Assembly: GCF_900453105.1 (NCBI RefSeq)
Contig: NZ_UGPW01000001.1
Coordinates: forward strand, 558,001-622,000
Reading direction: 5' to 3'
DNA: 64,000 nt
Source of the DNA: Moraxella ovis
GTDB lineage: Bacteria > Pseudomonadota > Gammaproteobacteria > Pseudomonadales > Moraxellaceae
How positions within the stretch are numbered: the first letter of the stretch is position 1; every line of letters starts with the position of its first letter. Made by a program: the position numbers and the translations under genes. This document shows positions 47,019 to 58,550 of the stretch, piece after piece. A model generated the notes under the pieces. The model worked only from the letters and a program-made list of their open reading frames with translations. It was not told the DNA's origin and did not search any database.

Positions 47019-49826
47019 ATGCCTAAGAGTACCAAATTTAGCCTATTGCCTTTGGCGGTGGCTGTGACTTCATTGATGCTATCAGCCTGTGGTGGTGGCA
47101 GTTTTAACAACCCAAGTACCATTGTCATCGGTCAGTCTAGGATGATTGAGAAGTCTGACCAATCAAAGGATGTCTCAACCGATAAGGCTGATGACAATGC
47201 CAATGCTGATACTAAGAATAAAGCAGACAGTCGCCTAACCATGCCAGTGTTGGGCAGTGTTTTGGCGATTCCAAAGCGTAATCTGGCTCTTGATAAGAAA
47301 AAACGGACTCGTCTAGAAGAGCATGTGCCACTTGATGAAAATAACATCAAGACCGCTCATGCCAACCCTTTGCCAGCTTTAACCAAAGAGTTACAAGAGC
47401 GCTATAAGGATGAAAATATACATCAGAGCGATGATAAATATAAGTTTGTAAAAGCTGGTTGGATTTTTGCTGGTTTGCGTCCTTATGAGACGATTATAAC
47501 TGATGAGGATACAGACCAGCCTAAGCGATATACCAAAGGCGATGGCTATCTGTACTATTATGGTGAAAATCCAACCACAGGGCTTGCCAAAGGTGTGGCA
47601 AACTATACGGGGCATTGGGATTTCGTGACTGATGTCAAGCGAATAAGAGAGTCTCCCATCAAAGAGAATACAGGTCGCCAAGCGTTCGGTGGTGGTTTAG
47701 CCTATGGGATGGACGGCGGCTTTGGTGATGAAATCGGTGCGACCAGCTTTGCCGAGCAAGTCTTTGGTCAGGTAAGTCCAAGACAGGGCAATCATCGTGC
47801 GGTCTTTAAAGCTGATTTTGACGCCAAGGAGCTGACTGGCACACTATCTACCAAGCAAAAAGCGATTGCCAGCAGTCCAGAGACCTATGTAGACCGCTAT
47901 GATATTGATGCGACCATCAAGGGAAATCGATTTGTGGGTTCTGCCATTGCTAAGAATACCAAAAGTAGCTTTCTAGAACCCAACTTCTTTAATAAAAATG
48001 CCGATGACCGCCTAGAAGGTGGGTTTTATGGTGAAAACGCTGAGGAATTGGCAGGTAAGTTTCTAGCCAATGACAATTCTGTCTTTGCGGTATTTGCTGG
48101 CAAGCAGGACAACCCTGAGAAAGTTGAGAAGCTTGAGCAGGTATTTGGTGGTGCTTATGTCGAGCTGACCCAAGACAAGGCTGTCAACCCTGCACAAAAG
48201 TCACAAGTGTTATCGCTGGTGAACTTTGGTAATGTGGATCAGCTGCAGCTTGGTGATCACACCATCACGCTCTTACCTCAAGAAGCAGGAAAAACAACTC
48301 AGCAATCTGTTAAACTGCCAACAGGACAAACAGCTGTCATCACCAGTTTTGGTAGCAGTGATGGCGTTCTAAGATTGGGTTCGGTCAGTAAGACTGCCAA
48401 GACCATCGAGACGACGGCAAAAAGCAAACCTGCTGAAAATGTTAAAGTGACGAATAAAGACAAAGTTGGCGAGCCTGCCAAACCAACCGCAGAACAACTT
48501 GAAGCTGCTAAAGAAAAACTGACTGAAAAAATGGATGGGCTAAAAGCAGAGCTGACTATTCTGCTTGATTCTTACCAAAAAAATAGTCAAGATAGAGCGA
48601 CCTTAAGAAAGCAAATTACTGAAAAGGTTTTATTAGGCTATAACGATGAGAGTAGTAAGAAAAATTTAGCAGAAGTCCTGCAGGATATGTTTAATCGCTT
48701 GGTGGACTCAGATGAGGAAGAAAGAAAATGGGCTGCTGATGATATTCTAGATTTGCTTGTCACAGGCGATAAATTTAACAGTGATAACTTAGAAAATTTA
48801 AAAGAGTTCTTGGTTCAAAACCTAGTGGCACAATCAACACCAAGCCACACTCAAGATCAAATTACTAAGGCAAAAGCTCTCTTAAAAGCAAAGCTTGAAA
48901 CTGAAAAACAAGAGCTAAAAGATCTCCTAGACAGCTTTGCAATAGAAAACGGCAACTTTGGTGGTGATGAAGAGTCTGGCGAAACTCCACAAAATCTTAC
49001 AGAAGATGACGATGAGCGTGTGGAGAATGCGACAGATGGTGCAAGTGAAGTGTCGGGTACGGATGTTGATGATTTGGAAGAACTAAAAGCACAAGTCATC
49101 GATAAAATTAAAAATGCCTACACAGAAGACAAACGCACTGAGGTTGAAAAGCAGGCTAAATTATTAATTGAACAATTAAAAGCTGAAGATGAAGAAACAA
49201 CTGCCAAATTGGTAGAATTGCTTGCCAAAGGCGGCAAATTCGATGGCGAAAACATGGCAAATCTCACCGCCTATTTGCCACAAAACAACTCTTCATCTCA
49301 AGCTGGGTTTGGCTTGATTGGCATTGAAGAGTCTTTGACAGGTCTATACATACTGGGTCAACGCACCCCGGTCAGTCAGATAGCCAATCAAAGTCAAGCT
49401 AATTATCAAGGTACTTGGCATGGCAGAATCGGTCATCACTGGCAGTCGCAAGCAGGTTATGGCGAGTACGACGGTAAGGCAAAATTTGAAGTGGATTTTG
49501 GTACTAAACAGTTGACTGGCACACTGACTGAAAAATCAGGCATTGAACCTGCCTTTAATCTAAACGCCACAATTGATGGTAATGGCTTTAGTGGTACAGC
49601 CACGACTCGTGCCAATGGCATTTATTTGGATAAAGGTCGTCAGCAAAACCAACAAATCCTAACAGTTGAGAGTAACAATCTGACTGGAGCATTCTATGGC
49701 GAGAATGCCAAACATTTGGGCGGTTCGTTCAGTTTTGAACAGACTTTAAATGATGATGAGACGGTTGTTGGCGGTGCGGTATTCTATGGCACAAAAACCA
49801 CAGAAGATGAAACGAAACAGAAGTAA
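47019..49826 (+). CDS. lbpB: Transferrin/lactoferrin-binding surface lipoprotein, LbpB-like, with duplicated helical insert
   Basis: Surface lipoprotein that captures a host iron glycoprotein for its TonB-dependent partner. Lipobox LSAC puts the lipid on Cys24. The N-lobe barrel ends with GGFYGENAEELAGKF (about 335-350), the handle region KLPTGQTAVITSFGSSDGVLRLG lies near 435-455, and the C-lobe starts at GLYILGQRTPVSQ and ends GAFYGENAKHLGGSF. This is the TbpB_B_D two-lobe architecture. An extra, acidic, helical region at about 495-755 is internally duplicated. The acidic insert and B-before-A order favour LbpB over TbpB. AGGGAG precedes the ATG at 47019. Confidence 0.75.
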   Translation: MPKSTKFSLLPLAVAVTSLMLSACGGGSFNNPSTIVIGQSRMIEKSDQSKDVSTDKADDNANADTKNKADSRLTMPVLGSVLAIPKRNLALDKKKRTRLEEHVPLDENNIKTAHANPLPALTKELQERYKDENIHQSDDKYKFVKAGWIFAGLRPYETIITDEDTDQPKRYTKGDGYLYYYGENPTTGLAKGVANYTGHWDFVTDVKRIRESPIKENTGRQAFGGGLAYGMDGGFGDEIGATSFAEQVFGQVSPRQGNHRAVFKADFDAKELTGTLSTKQKAIASSPETYVDRYDIDATIKGNRFVGSAIAKNTKSSFLEPNFFNKNADDRLEGGFYGENAEELAGKFLANDNSVFAVFAGKQDNPEKVEKLEQVFGGAYVELTQDKAVNPAQKSQVLSLVNFGNVDQLQLGDHTITLLPQEAGKTTQQSVKLPTGQTAVITSFGSSDGVLRLGSVSKTAKTIETTAKSKPAENVKVTNKDKVGEPAKPTAEQLEAAKEKLTEKMDGLKAELTILLDSYQKNSQDRATLRKQITEKVLLGYNDESSKKNLAEVLQDMFNRLVDSDEEERKWAADDILDLLVTGDKFNSDNLENLKEFLVQNLVAQSTPSHTQDQITKAKALLKAKLETEKQELKDLLDSFAIENGNFGGDEESGETPQNLTEDDDERVENATDGASEVSGTDVDDLEELKAQVIDKIKNAYTEDKRTEVEKQAKLLIEQLKAEDEETTAKLVELLAKGGKFDGENMANLTAYLPQNNSSSQAGFGLIGIEESLTGLYILGQRTPVSQIANQSQANYQGTWHGRIGHHWQSQAGYGEYDGKAKFEVDFGTKQLTGTLTEKSGIEPAFNLNATIDGNGFSGTATTRANGIYLDKGRQQNQQILTVESNNLTGAFYGENAKHLGGSFSFEQTLNDDETVVGGAVFYGTKTTEDETKQK

Positions 49827-49836
49827 GGATGAGACG

Positions 49837-52557
49837 ATGAATTTTCGCCCAAAATATCTGCCGCTGGTCATCACAGCGATGCTGTGCAGCAGCTTGCCTG
49901 CATTTGCCAATAATAATGGGGATGATCCAAGTGTTGAGCTTGAGACGCTAAGTGTCGTCATCAAAAAACGCTTGCATGCCAAATCCGAAGAAGTTACTGG
50001 CCTTGGCAAAACCATTAAAACGATGGATGATTTGAATAAAAATCAAGTACTTTCCGTCAAAGATCTGGTAAAAGATGTTGCTGGTGTGGCTGTTGTTGAG
50101 CAAGGTCGTGGGGCCAGCAGTGGCTACACCATTCGTGGTATGGACAAGAACCGAGTGGCGGTCACTGTTGATGGCATCGCTCAAATCCAGTCTTATCTGA
50201 CCCAAAAACGCCAGTTTGGTGATGGCAGAGAAGGCTCTGGGGCAATCAATGAGATTGAACTTGAAAATGTCAGCGGTGTACAAATCAGTCAAGGAGCGAG
50301 TGGTTCTGAGACTGGCAGTGGTGCACTAGGTGGCGCGGTGAGCTTTCGCACCAAAAGCATTGACGATGTGCTAGATGCAGACGATAATTTCTCAGCCTTT
50401 TATAAAGGTGCATACGCCAGCAAGAACAAGCAAAAAATGCACTCCGTTGGTGCGGCATTACGCCATAAAAAAGCCGATCTTTTTGTACAGTATACCGACC
50501 GTACCAAAGAGACTGTCAAGCCACATAACGACATCTATCAAACCAATTATGAAGTGTGGCGCTGGGGTGGCTCTCAGGTGGACTTTGATAAGCAGGCAAT
50601 TGCATTCGAAAATGATCCAAGACGCCAATTTATCATCATCGATGAATGCCCTACCTATGTGGACAAAGACCCTAGCAGTATGGCTGGCTGTACTAAGCCA
50701 AAGCTGGACATTAAGCCTGTATTAGAGACCATGGATGCTAAAGAATACACTGGCGATAAGCGAGTATTGCCTGACCCTATGCAATATGATTCTAAATCCG
50801 TATTGATTAAGGCGGGCTTTAATCCTTCGTCTACGCAACGAGTTGAGCTTTTGACCGAAAAGACCACTCAAAATTATAACAGTCGTGATATGACCAAAAC
50901 GGCCTACCACTTGGTTCCCAACCAAGGTCGAGGCAACCTGGCACAATCACCACTCGTTTATCGCGGACAAAGCTATCAAGAAGGCTATGTGACCGATGCT
51001 AAAATTGGACTTTGGACGCAAGCACAGTTTTTTGACGAAAAGCACGATAAGAGTCGTTACGGCATCAATTATCGCTATCAAAATCCTAAAGATTTCCGCT
51101 GGTTTGATGAGTTGAATTTGAGCGTTGATAAGCAAAATGTCACCATCGATCATCTGCAAATCGAGAAATACTGTTCGCCTTATCCTACGGTTGATAGAAA
51201 CTGCACACCCAGTGCGGATAAACCAAATTCTGCCGAACGCCAAAATCGTAAAGTATACAGTGAGGACCATTTGCTGTGGCGAGCAGATTTCTCCAAAAAT
51301 CTGTCGGGCGACATCATCAATCATCGTCTAAACTTAGGTTTTGGCTTGGATAAATTCCGTTCCAATCTATGGATTGGCGATATTAAAGAGCGATATCATC
51401 GTTTGGACTTTAAGTTTGTAGACGACATCAAAGATTCAAATGGCAACTTTATCGAAGCCTACCGAATTAATCAGTATCAAGAAGGTACAGACATTTGCCA
51501 AGAGGCTCAGCAGTATTTGGGCGAAGCCCGCAAATGTGGCGACAGACCAATCACAGGTCATAATGCTTATGCCACCTTTAAAGATACGATTTCCATCGGA
51601 GACCTTGCGAACATTACCCTAGGTGTTCGTCATGATACCCATCGTTTTAACAGTGATGATGATTGGACTGGTACAGGCAAATATCGTAATCTATCCTACA
51701 ATGGCAGTCTTGTGCTAAAACCAACCGATCATGTTGACTTGCTGTATCGCATCTCATCTGGCTATCGTGTACCAAGCTTTAAAGAGCTGTTCGGCTACCG
51801 TTTGGATGGTTTGACCAAAGAAGAAAACAGCGATCAGCATTACCGCACTAATGTTAAGCCGGAAAAGGCTCGTAACCAAGAGTTTGGTATCGCTTTCCAT
51901 GGCAATCTGGGTGAGGTTACGGCCACTTACTTTGATAACCGATACAATGATCTGATTGATTTGACACTCAAGGGTGATCAGTGGGGCTATCGCAACTATC
52001 AAGATGTGCATCTGGCTGGTCATAGCATTCAAGCTAAGGCCTATCTTGGTGAGCTTTGGGATAAGTTGCCTGTGGGGCTGACTGCATCTGCCAACTATCT
52101 AAAAACCAAAGTTAAAGATAACCACATCAAAGAGGGTTTTGAGTACGGTTCTGGCTACTTCCTAGATACCATCTCACCTACTCGTTATGCTTTATCGCTT
52201 GATTACACTGCTGATAGCGATAAGTGGGGCTTGGGTGCGACTTGGATTTTTAGCGATGCTAAAAAAGACAACGAATTGACCACATTGGTCGCATCACCGA
52301 GTGGCACCTATGAAAAAGTTGCCACTAAGGTTAATAGTAAGGCTTGGAGAACGCTAGATTTGTCGGCATTTTATCAACCAACTGATAAGTTGACTGTAAG
52401 AGCTGGTATCGATAATGTCTTTAATTATCGATATAGCCCATGGGAGTCTTTGCGTCAGACTTCAGTTGTCTCTGGTAATCAGCATACCCAAGGATTGCCC
52501 AGCCAATATGCTGCCAGCGGTCGCAACTTTGTATTGTCTTTACAGGCTAAGTTCTAA
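49837..52557 (+). CDS. lbpA: TonB-dependent lactoferrin/transferrin-family receptor, LbpA-like
   Basis: Outer membrane channel taking iron from the host glycoprotein bound with LbpB. A signal peptide ends near AFA (about residue 25), TonB box region ETLSVVIKKR follows, then the plug with VVEQGRGASSGYTIRGMDKNRV and GAINEIELENVSGVQISQGASG. The barrel ends in AASGRNFVLSLQAKF with C-terminal Phe. An open frame to 49750 overlaps the lipoprotein gene, but AAGGA before the ATG at 49837 and the clear signal peptide fix the start, giving 906 residues. Ten bases separate it from lbpB. TbpA remains an alternative. Confidence 0.78.
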   Translation: MNFRPKYLPLVITAMLCSSLPAFANNNGDDPSVELETLSVVIKKRLHAKSEEVTGLGKTIKTMDDLNKNQVLSVKDLVKDVAGVAVVEQGRGASSGYTIRGMDKNRVAVTVDGIAQIQSYLTQKRQFGDGREGSGAINEIELENVSGVQISQGASGSETGSGALGGAVSFRTKSIDDVLDADDNFSAFYKGAYASKNKQKMHSVGAALRHKKADLFVQYTDRTKETVKPHNDIYQTNYEVWRWGGSQVDFDKQAIAFENDPRRQFIIIDECPTYVDKDPSSMAGCTKPKLDIKPVLETMDAKEYTGDKRVLPDPMQYDSKSVLIKAGFNPSSTQRVELLTEKTTQNYNSRDMTKTAYHLVPNQGRGNLAQSPLVYRGQSYQEGYVTDAKIGLWTQAQFFDEKHDKSRYGINYRYQNPKDFRWFDELNLSVDKQNVTIDHLQIEKYCSPYPTVDRNCTPSADKPNSAERQNRKVYSEDHLLWRADFSKNLSGDIINHRLNLGFGLDKFRSNLWIGDIKERYHRLDFKFVDDIKDSNGNFIEAYRINQYQEGTDICQEAQQYLGEARKCGDRPITGHNAYATFKDTISIGDLANITLGVRHDTHRFNSDDDWTGTGKYRNLSYNGSLVLKPTDHVDLLYRISSGYRVPSFKELFGYRLDGLTKEENSDQHYRTNVKPEKARNQEFGIAFHGNLGEVTATYFDNRYNDLIDLTLKGDQWGYRNYQDVHLAGHSIQAKAYLGELWDKLPVGLTASANYLKTKVKDNHIKEGFEYGSGYFLDTISPTRYALSLDYTADSDKWGLGATWIFSDAKKDNELTTLVASPSGTYEKVATKVNSKAWRTLDLSAFYQPTDKLTVRAGIDNVFNYRYSPWESLRQTSVVSGNQHTQGLPSQYAASGRNFVLSLQAKF

Positions 52558-52564
52558 AAGAGTC

Positions 52565-52599
52565 AATAAAAAACGCACTTCAACAGTGCGTTTTTTATT
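52565..52599. terminator. Bidirectional terminator after lbpA
   Basis: Perfect 15-base arms AATAAAAAACGCACT / AGTGCGTTTTTTATT with a 5-base loop between convergent genes. Confidence 0.93.
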
Positions 52600-52605
52600 G
52601 ACCAG

Positions 52606-53055
52606 TCATCTACTTTTATAAGATTTATGACATGAACCACAACTTTCGCTCATTTTACCAAATGCTTTTTCAACATCAGTGAAAGATTGGGCGTTGTCGG
52701 CAACACTTGCCAGCTCGTCGACAGCATCATCAAACATCTGTGCTTTTAGCTTAAATCCTGCAGAATCTGTCCAAACGGTATCTTGTGCCTTGCCTTTTTC
52801 TGCATCATTATCAAAATGTGCCCAAACATATGTGGTAGACTGAATGGCGTCGGCTTGTTCCTTAAAGGCTTCTGCATCAAAGCGATCTTCAGAAAGCATG
52901 CTTTTCATAATATCGCTTGATATGCGCCAATCTTGCATGATGTCTTGGCGAATGCTTACATCGTTTGAGGTTGTGGGTTTTGAGCTACAAGCAGTAACGG
53001 TTAATGCAGCGACAATGGCGATAGTAAGACCTTTACTGATTGGCAATATGTTCAT
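52606..53055 (-). CDS. Lipoprotein cytochrome c' (class II c-type cytochrome)
   Basis: 149-residue protein with lipobox TVTAC (Cys23) instead of an ordinary signal peptide, and a single haem site CGSCH at 139-143 next to the C-terminus, as in four-helix cytochrome c'. WAHFDNDAEKGKAQDTVW and KLKAQMFDDAVDELA fit the family helices. Cytochromes c' bind NO and protect against nitrosative stress; a lipid-anchored version is less common. It is transcribed towards lbpA and separated by the terminator. Confidence 0.88.
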   Translation of the reverse strand: MNILPISKGLTIAIVAALTVTACSSKPTTSNDVSIRQDIMQDWRISSDIMKSMLSEDRFDAEAFKEQADAIQSTTYVWAHFDNDAEKGKAQDTVWTDSAGFKLKAQMFDDAVDELASVADNAQSFTDVEKAFGKMSESCGSCHKSYKSR

Positions 53056-53236
53056 GGCTTCCTCGCAAGGTGGCTAAAATAGAAAAATAATACCTGTTTT
53101 CACCATCAGCTTTATGATGAATTCAGATGGATTTTTGAATATAACATACAAAACATTGATTTTCAATGAAAGTCATGAATGTTGCCTGCGTCCAAACAAA
53201 CCAATACGCCGTGTCCAATGACACGACCAATAACTA

Positions 53237-54860
<1,624 letters not shown>

Positions 54861-55109
54861 GATGCCAATAATGCTAATCTTTATGTGAAATTCTGATGAG
54901 AAATGGAATGCTTAATTAAAAATAATGGTGTTTTTATGGCAAAAATAAAGCCTATCTTGTAAAATAGTCGCACGATGTCGCCAAAAATGCTATTATGCCA
55001 TACTATTTTTATGATTGAAAAGATAATTAAAGATAATTACAGTAAGATGCGCGAAATCGCCCTAAAAATAACCTGCGCGACCCACTTATCAACTCGGAAA
55101 AAGCCAGTC

Positions 55110-57221
55110 ATGCCACATTCTATTGACAGCCAAACATTCACATCAAGAGCATTTTCTCAGATTCCCACCACTCGTCCTGTAACACCATTGCTTGATAAAG
55201 TCGGTTCGCCCAAAGATTTAAAGGAGCTAAACACCGATGAGCTGTGCCAATTATCGGACGAATTGCGTGAATATTTGCTCTACTCGGTCGGTCAAAGTGG
55301 TGGGCATTTTGGAGCAAATTTGGGCGTGGTGGAGCTGACGGTTGCTCTGCACGCCAGTTATGATACACCTTATGATAAGCTCGTGTGGGACGTGGGTCAT
55401 CAGGCGTACGCCCACAAGGTGCTAACAGGTCGGCGTGATGAGCTACTAAGTATCCGTGCCAAGGGCGGTCTGACGGCATTTCCTGAACGCACTGAGAGCG
55501 AGTACGACACTTTTGGCGTGGGGCATAGTTCCACGTCCATATCGGCAGGACTAGGCATGAGCCTAGCCAGTCGTATCAAGGGCGAAAACCGCAAGGTCGT
55601 GGCGGTCATCGGAGATGGGGCGATGACGGGGGGCATGGCGTTTGAAGCGATGAATGATGCGGTGCAACAAAATGCCGATTTGACGGTGGTGCTAAACGAT
55701 AATGATATGTCAATCTCGCAAGCCATTGGTGGGTTTAGTCGCCATTTAGCACGGCTATGGCAACGTGGGCTTGCCTTTGATATTGACAAACACGGCAATA
55801 TCCTCATGATAAAGCGTGAGATTAGCCCTGATGACAGACGGGTTCGCCACTATCTGCACATGGCAAATGGGGCAAAAGAAACCCTAGAAAAAATCCCTGC
55901 CAAACTGGGCGGTAATCTTGTGCAAAATATCGGCGGTCTTTTTGGCAAAAACGCTCTGCCCATGCCCTTGTCGGACAAAATCGCCGAAAAAGTGCATGAC
56001 CATATTTTCCCTGACAATCTATTTAAGGCGATTGGTTTCACCTACCTTGGACCTTTTGATGGACATGATTTGCCAAAACTTTTGCAAGTGTTCGAACGTG
56101 CCAAACAGTTAAAAGGGGCAGTGCTGATTCACGTCCATACGGTCAAAGGCAAGGGCTTTTTGCCTGCCGAGGCTGACCCCATTACTTATCATGCCATTGG
56201 CAAAATACCCAAAAATGAGTTGCCAAAAAATGAGTTGCCGACAACAGACAAAACGGACAATGCCCCTAAAGCCAAAAAATATTCAGACGTTTTTGGCGAC
56301 TGGCTTATGGATAACGGAGCTGACCCCCACATGGTCGCCATTACCCCTGCCATGTGCGAAGGCTCGGGCATGGTGGCATTCGCCAAGGCGTATCCTACCA
56401 AGTTTTTTGATGTGGCGATTGCCGAACAGCACGCCGTAACCTTAGCAGGGGGCATGGCAACAGGTGGATTAAAACCTGTGGTGGCGATTTATTCTACCTT
56501 TTTACAGCGTGGCTATGACCAGCTGATTCATGATGTCGCCTTACAAAACTTAGACGTAACTTTTGCCATAGACCGAGCGGGGCTTGTGGGTGAAGACGGG
56601 GCGACTCATGCAGGCGTGTTTGATTTGGCGTATTTACGCTGTGTGCCAAATGTAGTGATTGCCACGCCAAGCGATGAACATGAATGCTATCATCTACTAA
56701 ACGCTTGCTATGCTTATCAAGGTACAAGTGCCATTCGCTATCCTAGGGGAGCAGGCGTGGGGCGACAGATTATTAAAGATGATGAAAAATTTGTCATCGG
56801 CAAGGCAAAAATCGTATGGCAGACGGATAGTTTTGCTGATAAATCGGACAAAAAAGTGGCGGTGCTTGCCTTTGGTACACGCCTAAACGACAGCCTACTG
56901 GCAAGCCAAACATTCGCCCAAACGACAAACACGCCCATGACGGTGGTGGACATGCGGTGGGTTAAACCGCTTGACAGTGAGCTCATAGATGAGCTTATCG
57001 GGCAAGGTGTTACGCATTTTATCACGGTAGAAGAACATCAGCGCATGGGCGGAGCGGGTTCTGCGGTGGGCGAGTATCTGGTAAGTGTGGGCTATGGCGG
57101 TCGGCTGGTGCAGATTGGTATTGATGATGTGTTTGTCGCTCATGGCAGTCATGATGAACAGTTGGCGGAATGTGGAATGGATAGGGGTGGGATTTTGGTG
57201 AGATTAAAAGCTCTAAAATAA
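55110..57221 (+). CDS. dxs: 1-deoxy-D-xylulose-5-phosphate synthase
   Basis: ThDP enzyme joining pyruvate and glyceraldehyde-3-phosphate, the first step of the MEP isoprenoid and cofactor pathway. His in [18 protein letters not shown], the ThDP motif [15 protein letters not shown], the [15 protein letters not shown] transketolase motif and [10 protein letters not shown] are seen. An ATG at 54975 would add 45 implausible residues, so 55110 is used. At 703 residues it is long for the family (about 620-640): part is N-terminal, part a domain linker with a tandem repeat (NELPKNELP). Confidence 0.94.
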   Translation: MPHSIDSQTFTSRAFSQIPTTRPVTPLLDKVGSPKDLKELNTDELCQLSDELREYLLYSVGQSGGHFGANLGVVELTVALHASYDTPYDKLVWDVGHQAYAHKVLTGRRDELLSIRAKGGLTAFPERTESEYDTFGVGHSSTSISAGLGMSLASRIKGENRKVVAVIGDGAMTGGMAFEAMNDAVQQNADLTVVLNDNDMSISQAIGGFSRHLARLWQRGLAFDIDKHGNILMIKREISPDDRRVRHYLHMANGAKETLEKIPAKLGGNLVQNIGGLFGKNALPMPLSDKIAEKVHDHIFPDNLFKAIGFTYLGPFDGHDLPKLLQVFERAKQLKGAVLIHVHTVKGKGFLPAEADPITYHAIGKIPKNELPKNELPTTDKTDNAPKAKKYSDVFGDWLMDNGADPHMVAITPAMCEGSGMVAFAKAYPTKFFDVAIAEQHAVTLAGGMATGGLKPVVAIYSTFLQRGYDQLIHDVALQNLDVTFAIDRAGLVGEDGATHAGVFDLAYLRCVPNVVIATPSDEHECYHLLNACYAYQGTSAIRYPRGAGVGRQIIKDDEKFVIGKAKIVWQTDSFADKSDKKVAVLAFGTRLNDSLLASQTFAQTTNTPMTVVDMRWVKPLDSELIDELIGQGVTHFITVEEHQRMGGAGSAVGEYLVSVGYGGRLVQIGIDDVFVAHGSHDEQLAECGMDRGGILVRLKALK

Positions 57222-57311
57222 GGCGTGAAAATTAGCCAGTTTTAAGCTATAATGATTCTTTTGTATGATGAATGCAAAACCACTATTTAAGACATGTTTA
57301 TAAGGTGAAGT

Positions 57312-58145
57312 ATGGAACCGATGGTAGTCATCGCGTCACAAGTGGCGCAAAAAGTTGGTCATGAAATTCTACGTGCACATGAGAATCGCCATCGTGTGGA
57401 TTTGGCGGTAGAGTCTAAGGGTCTTGATGGTCTGGTGACCAAGATTGACCGCTATGCCGAAGAGCTGACGATTTCTTTATTAAAAGAAAGCTATCCAAAT
57501 CACTCTTTTTTGGGTGAGGAATTTGGTCTGCAAGAAGGCAAGGGTGCGGATGCGGATTGGTGCTGGATCATTGACCCGCTGGACGGCACGCAGAACTTTG
57601 TGCATGGGGTGCCGCATTTTTGTGTGTCGATTGCTGTCCAAAAAAATGGCGTAACTGAGCATGGCGTGGTCTATGACCCTGTGCGCGATGAGCTATTTAC
57701 TGCCAGCCGTGGACGTGGCGCGCGCCTGAATCAGCGTCGACTGATGGTGTCGGATCGTAAGACCATCGCAGGCGGTCTGTTCACAACAGGTCATCCTTAT
57801 GAACGCATGGTTGGTGAACAGCGTGCAAGCTTTGCTCGTCAGCACTTTGCCAGCTTACAAGCCATCTGCGAGAATGGTGGCCAAGTTCGTCGTCTGGGCT
57901 CTGCTGCTCTTGATCTGTGTTATGTAGCTGCTGGTCGTTTTGATGGCTATTTTGAAATGTCATTAAAACCTTGGGATGTTGCCGCAGGCGAGCTGATCGT
58001 TACCGAGGCTCACGGGGTGGTTGTAGATCACCATGGTGCCAATAACTCCATGACCACAGGCTCTGTATTTGCATGTAATGTTAAACTGCTTAAACCTTTG
58101 ATGCAGCTGGTCATTCCTGCATGGGAAAATGCATTATCCCATTAA
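57312..58145 (+). CDS. suhB: Inositol monophosphatase family protein SuhB
   Basis: Mg-dependent phosphatase that in many gammaproteobacteria also supports rRNA transcription antitermination. Metal-binding motifs are GEEFGLQEG, IDPLDGTQNFVHG (FIG-type motif) and the late KPWDVAAGELIVTEAHG. RLGSAALDLCYVAAGRFDGYFE is typical SuhB. Length is 277 residues. It lies alone between dxs and a terminator. Confidence 0.94.
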   Translation: MEPMVVIASQVAQKVGHEILRAHENRHRVDLAVESKGLDGLVTKIDRYAEELTISLLKESYPNHSFLGEEFGLQEGKGADADWCWIIDPLDGTQNFVHGVPHFCVSIAVQKNGVTEHGVVYDPVRDELFTASRGRGARLNQRRLMVSDRKTIAGGLFTTGHPYERMVGEQRASFARQHFASLQAICENGGQVRRLGSAALDLCYVAAGRFDGYFEMSLKPWDVAAGELIVTEAHGVVVDHHGANNSMTTGSVFACNVKLLKPLMQLVIPAWENALSH

Positions 58146-58157
58146 TTGCTGACCCAG

Positions 58158-58182
58158 AAACCGCCAATCAAGGCGGTTTTTT
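58158..58182 (+). terminator. Rho-independent terminator after suhB
   Basis: AAACCGCC / GGCGGTTT arms with a 6-base loop and T-run. Confidence 0.9.
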
Positions 58183-58358
58183 ATTGTCAAAATTTTGTCA
58201 AAAAAGAAACATCTGTTTACACTTTATCGGAGATTTTGGCAAGTTTTGATTGAGTACAAATGTAAACTTCAGTTATACTTATGGATATGAAGTGATTGAT
58301 GCTTGTCAAGCAAATCAATCAAATGCCAGATGAATAAATAGCGAATAAGGAGTGTAGC

Positions 58359-58511
58359 ATGCGCGCCAAAAATCAACAATCAGTCAATGCATCTCTAGAG
58401 ATGACCGTCCTGTCAAAAGGCAAAAAGAAACACGTAACGTCAGAGATGATCAAAGCCTTACTTGCTAAGTTGGCAGAAGGCAATCGAGCTCCATTGGCAT
58501 TAAGCGCCTAA
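58359..58511 (+). CDS. Unrecognised 50-residue basic protein
   Basis: Short gene with a consensus AAGGAG 6 bases before the ATG and a good terminator 8 bases after the stop, in an intergenic region of otherwise ordinary DNA. The product is basic in the middle (SKGKKKHVTSEM) followed by an amphipathic helix (IKALLAKLAEGNRAP). No cysteines, no membrane segment. I do not recognise the family. The clean start, stop and terminator favour a real gene over chance. Confidence 0.65.
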   Translation: MRAKNQQSVNASLEMTVLSKGKKKHVTSEMIKALLAKLAEGNRAPLALSA

Positions 58512-58518
58512 ATGTGAT

Positions 58519-58549
58519 AAAAAAACCATCCTTAATCGGATGGTTTTTT
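58519..58549. terminator. Bidirectional terminator between the 50-residue gene and the acyltransferase
   Basis: AAAAAACCATCC / GGATGGTTTTTT arms with a 6-base loop. Confidence 0.9.
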
Positions 58550-58550
58550 A

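Noticed and set aside
49750-49836. LbpA start inside the lipoprotein gene
   Set aside because: The clear signal peptide and Shine-Dalgarno site place the start at 49837.
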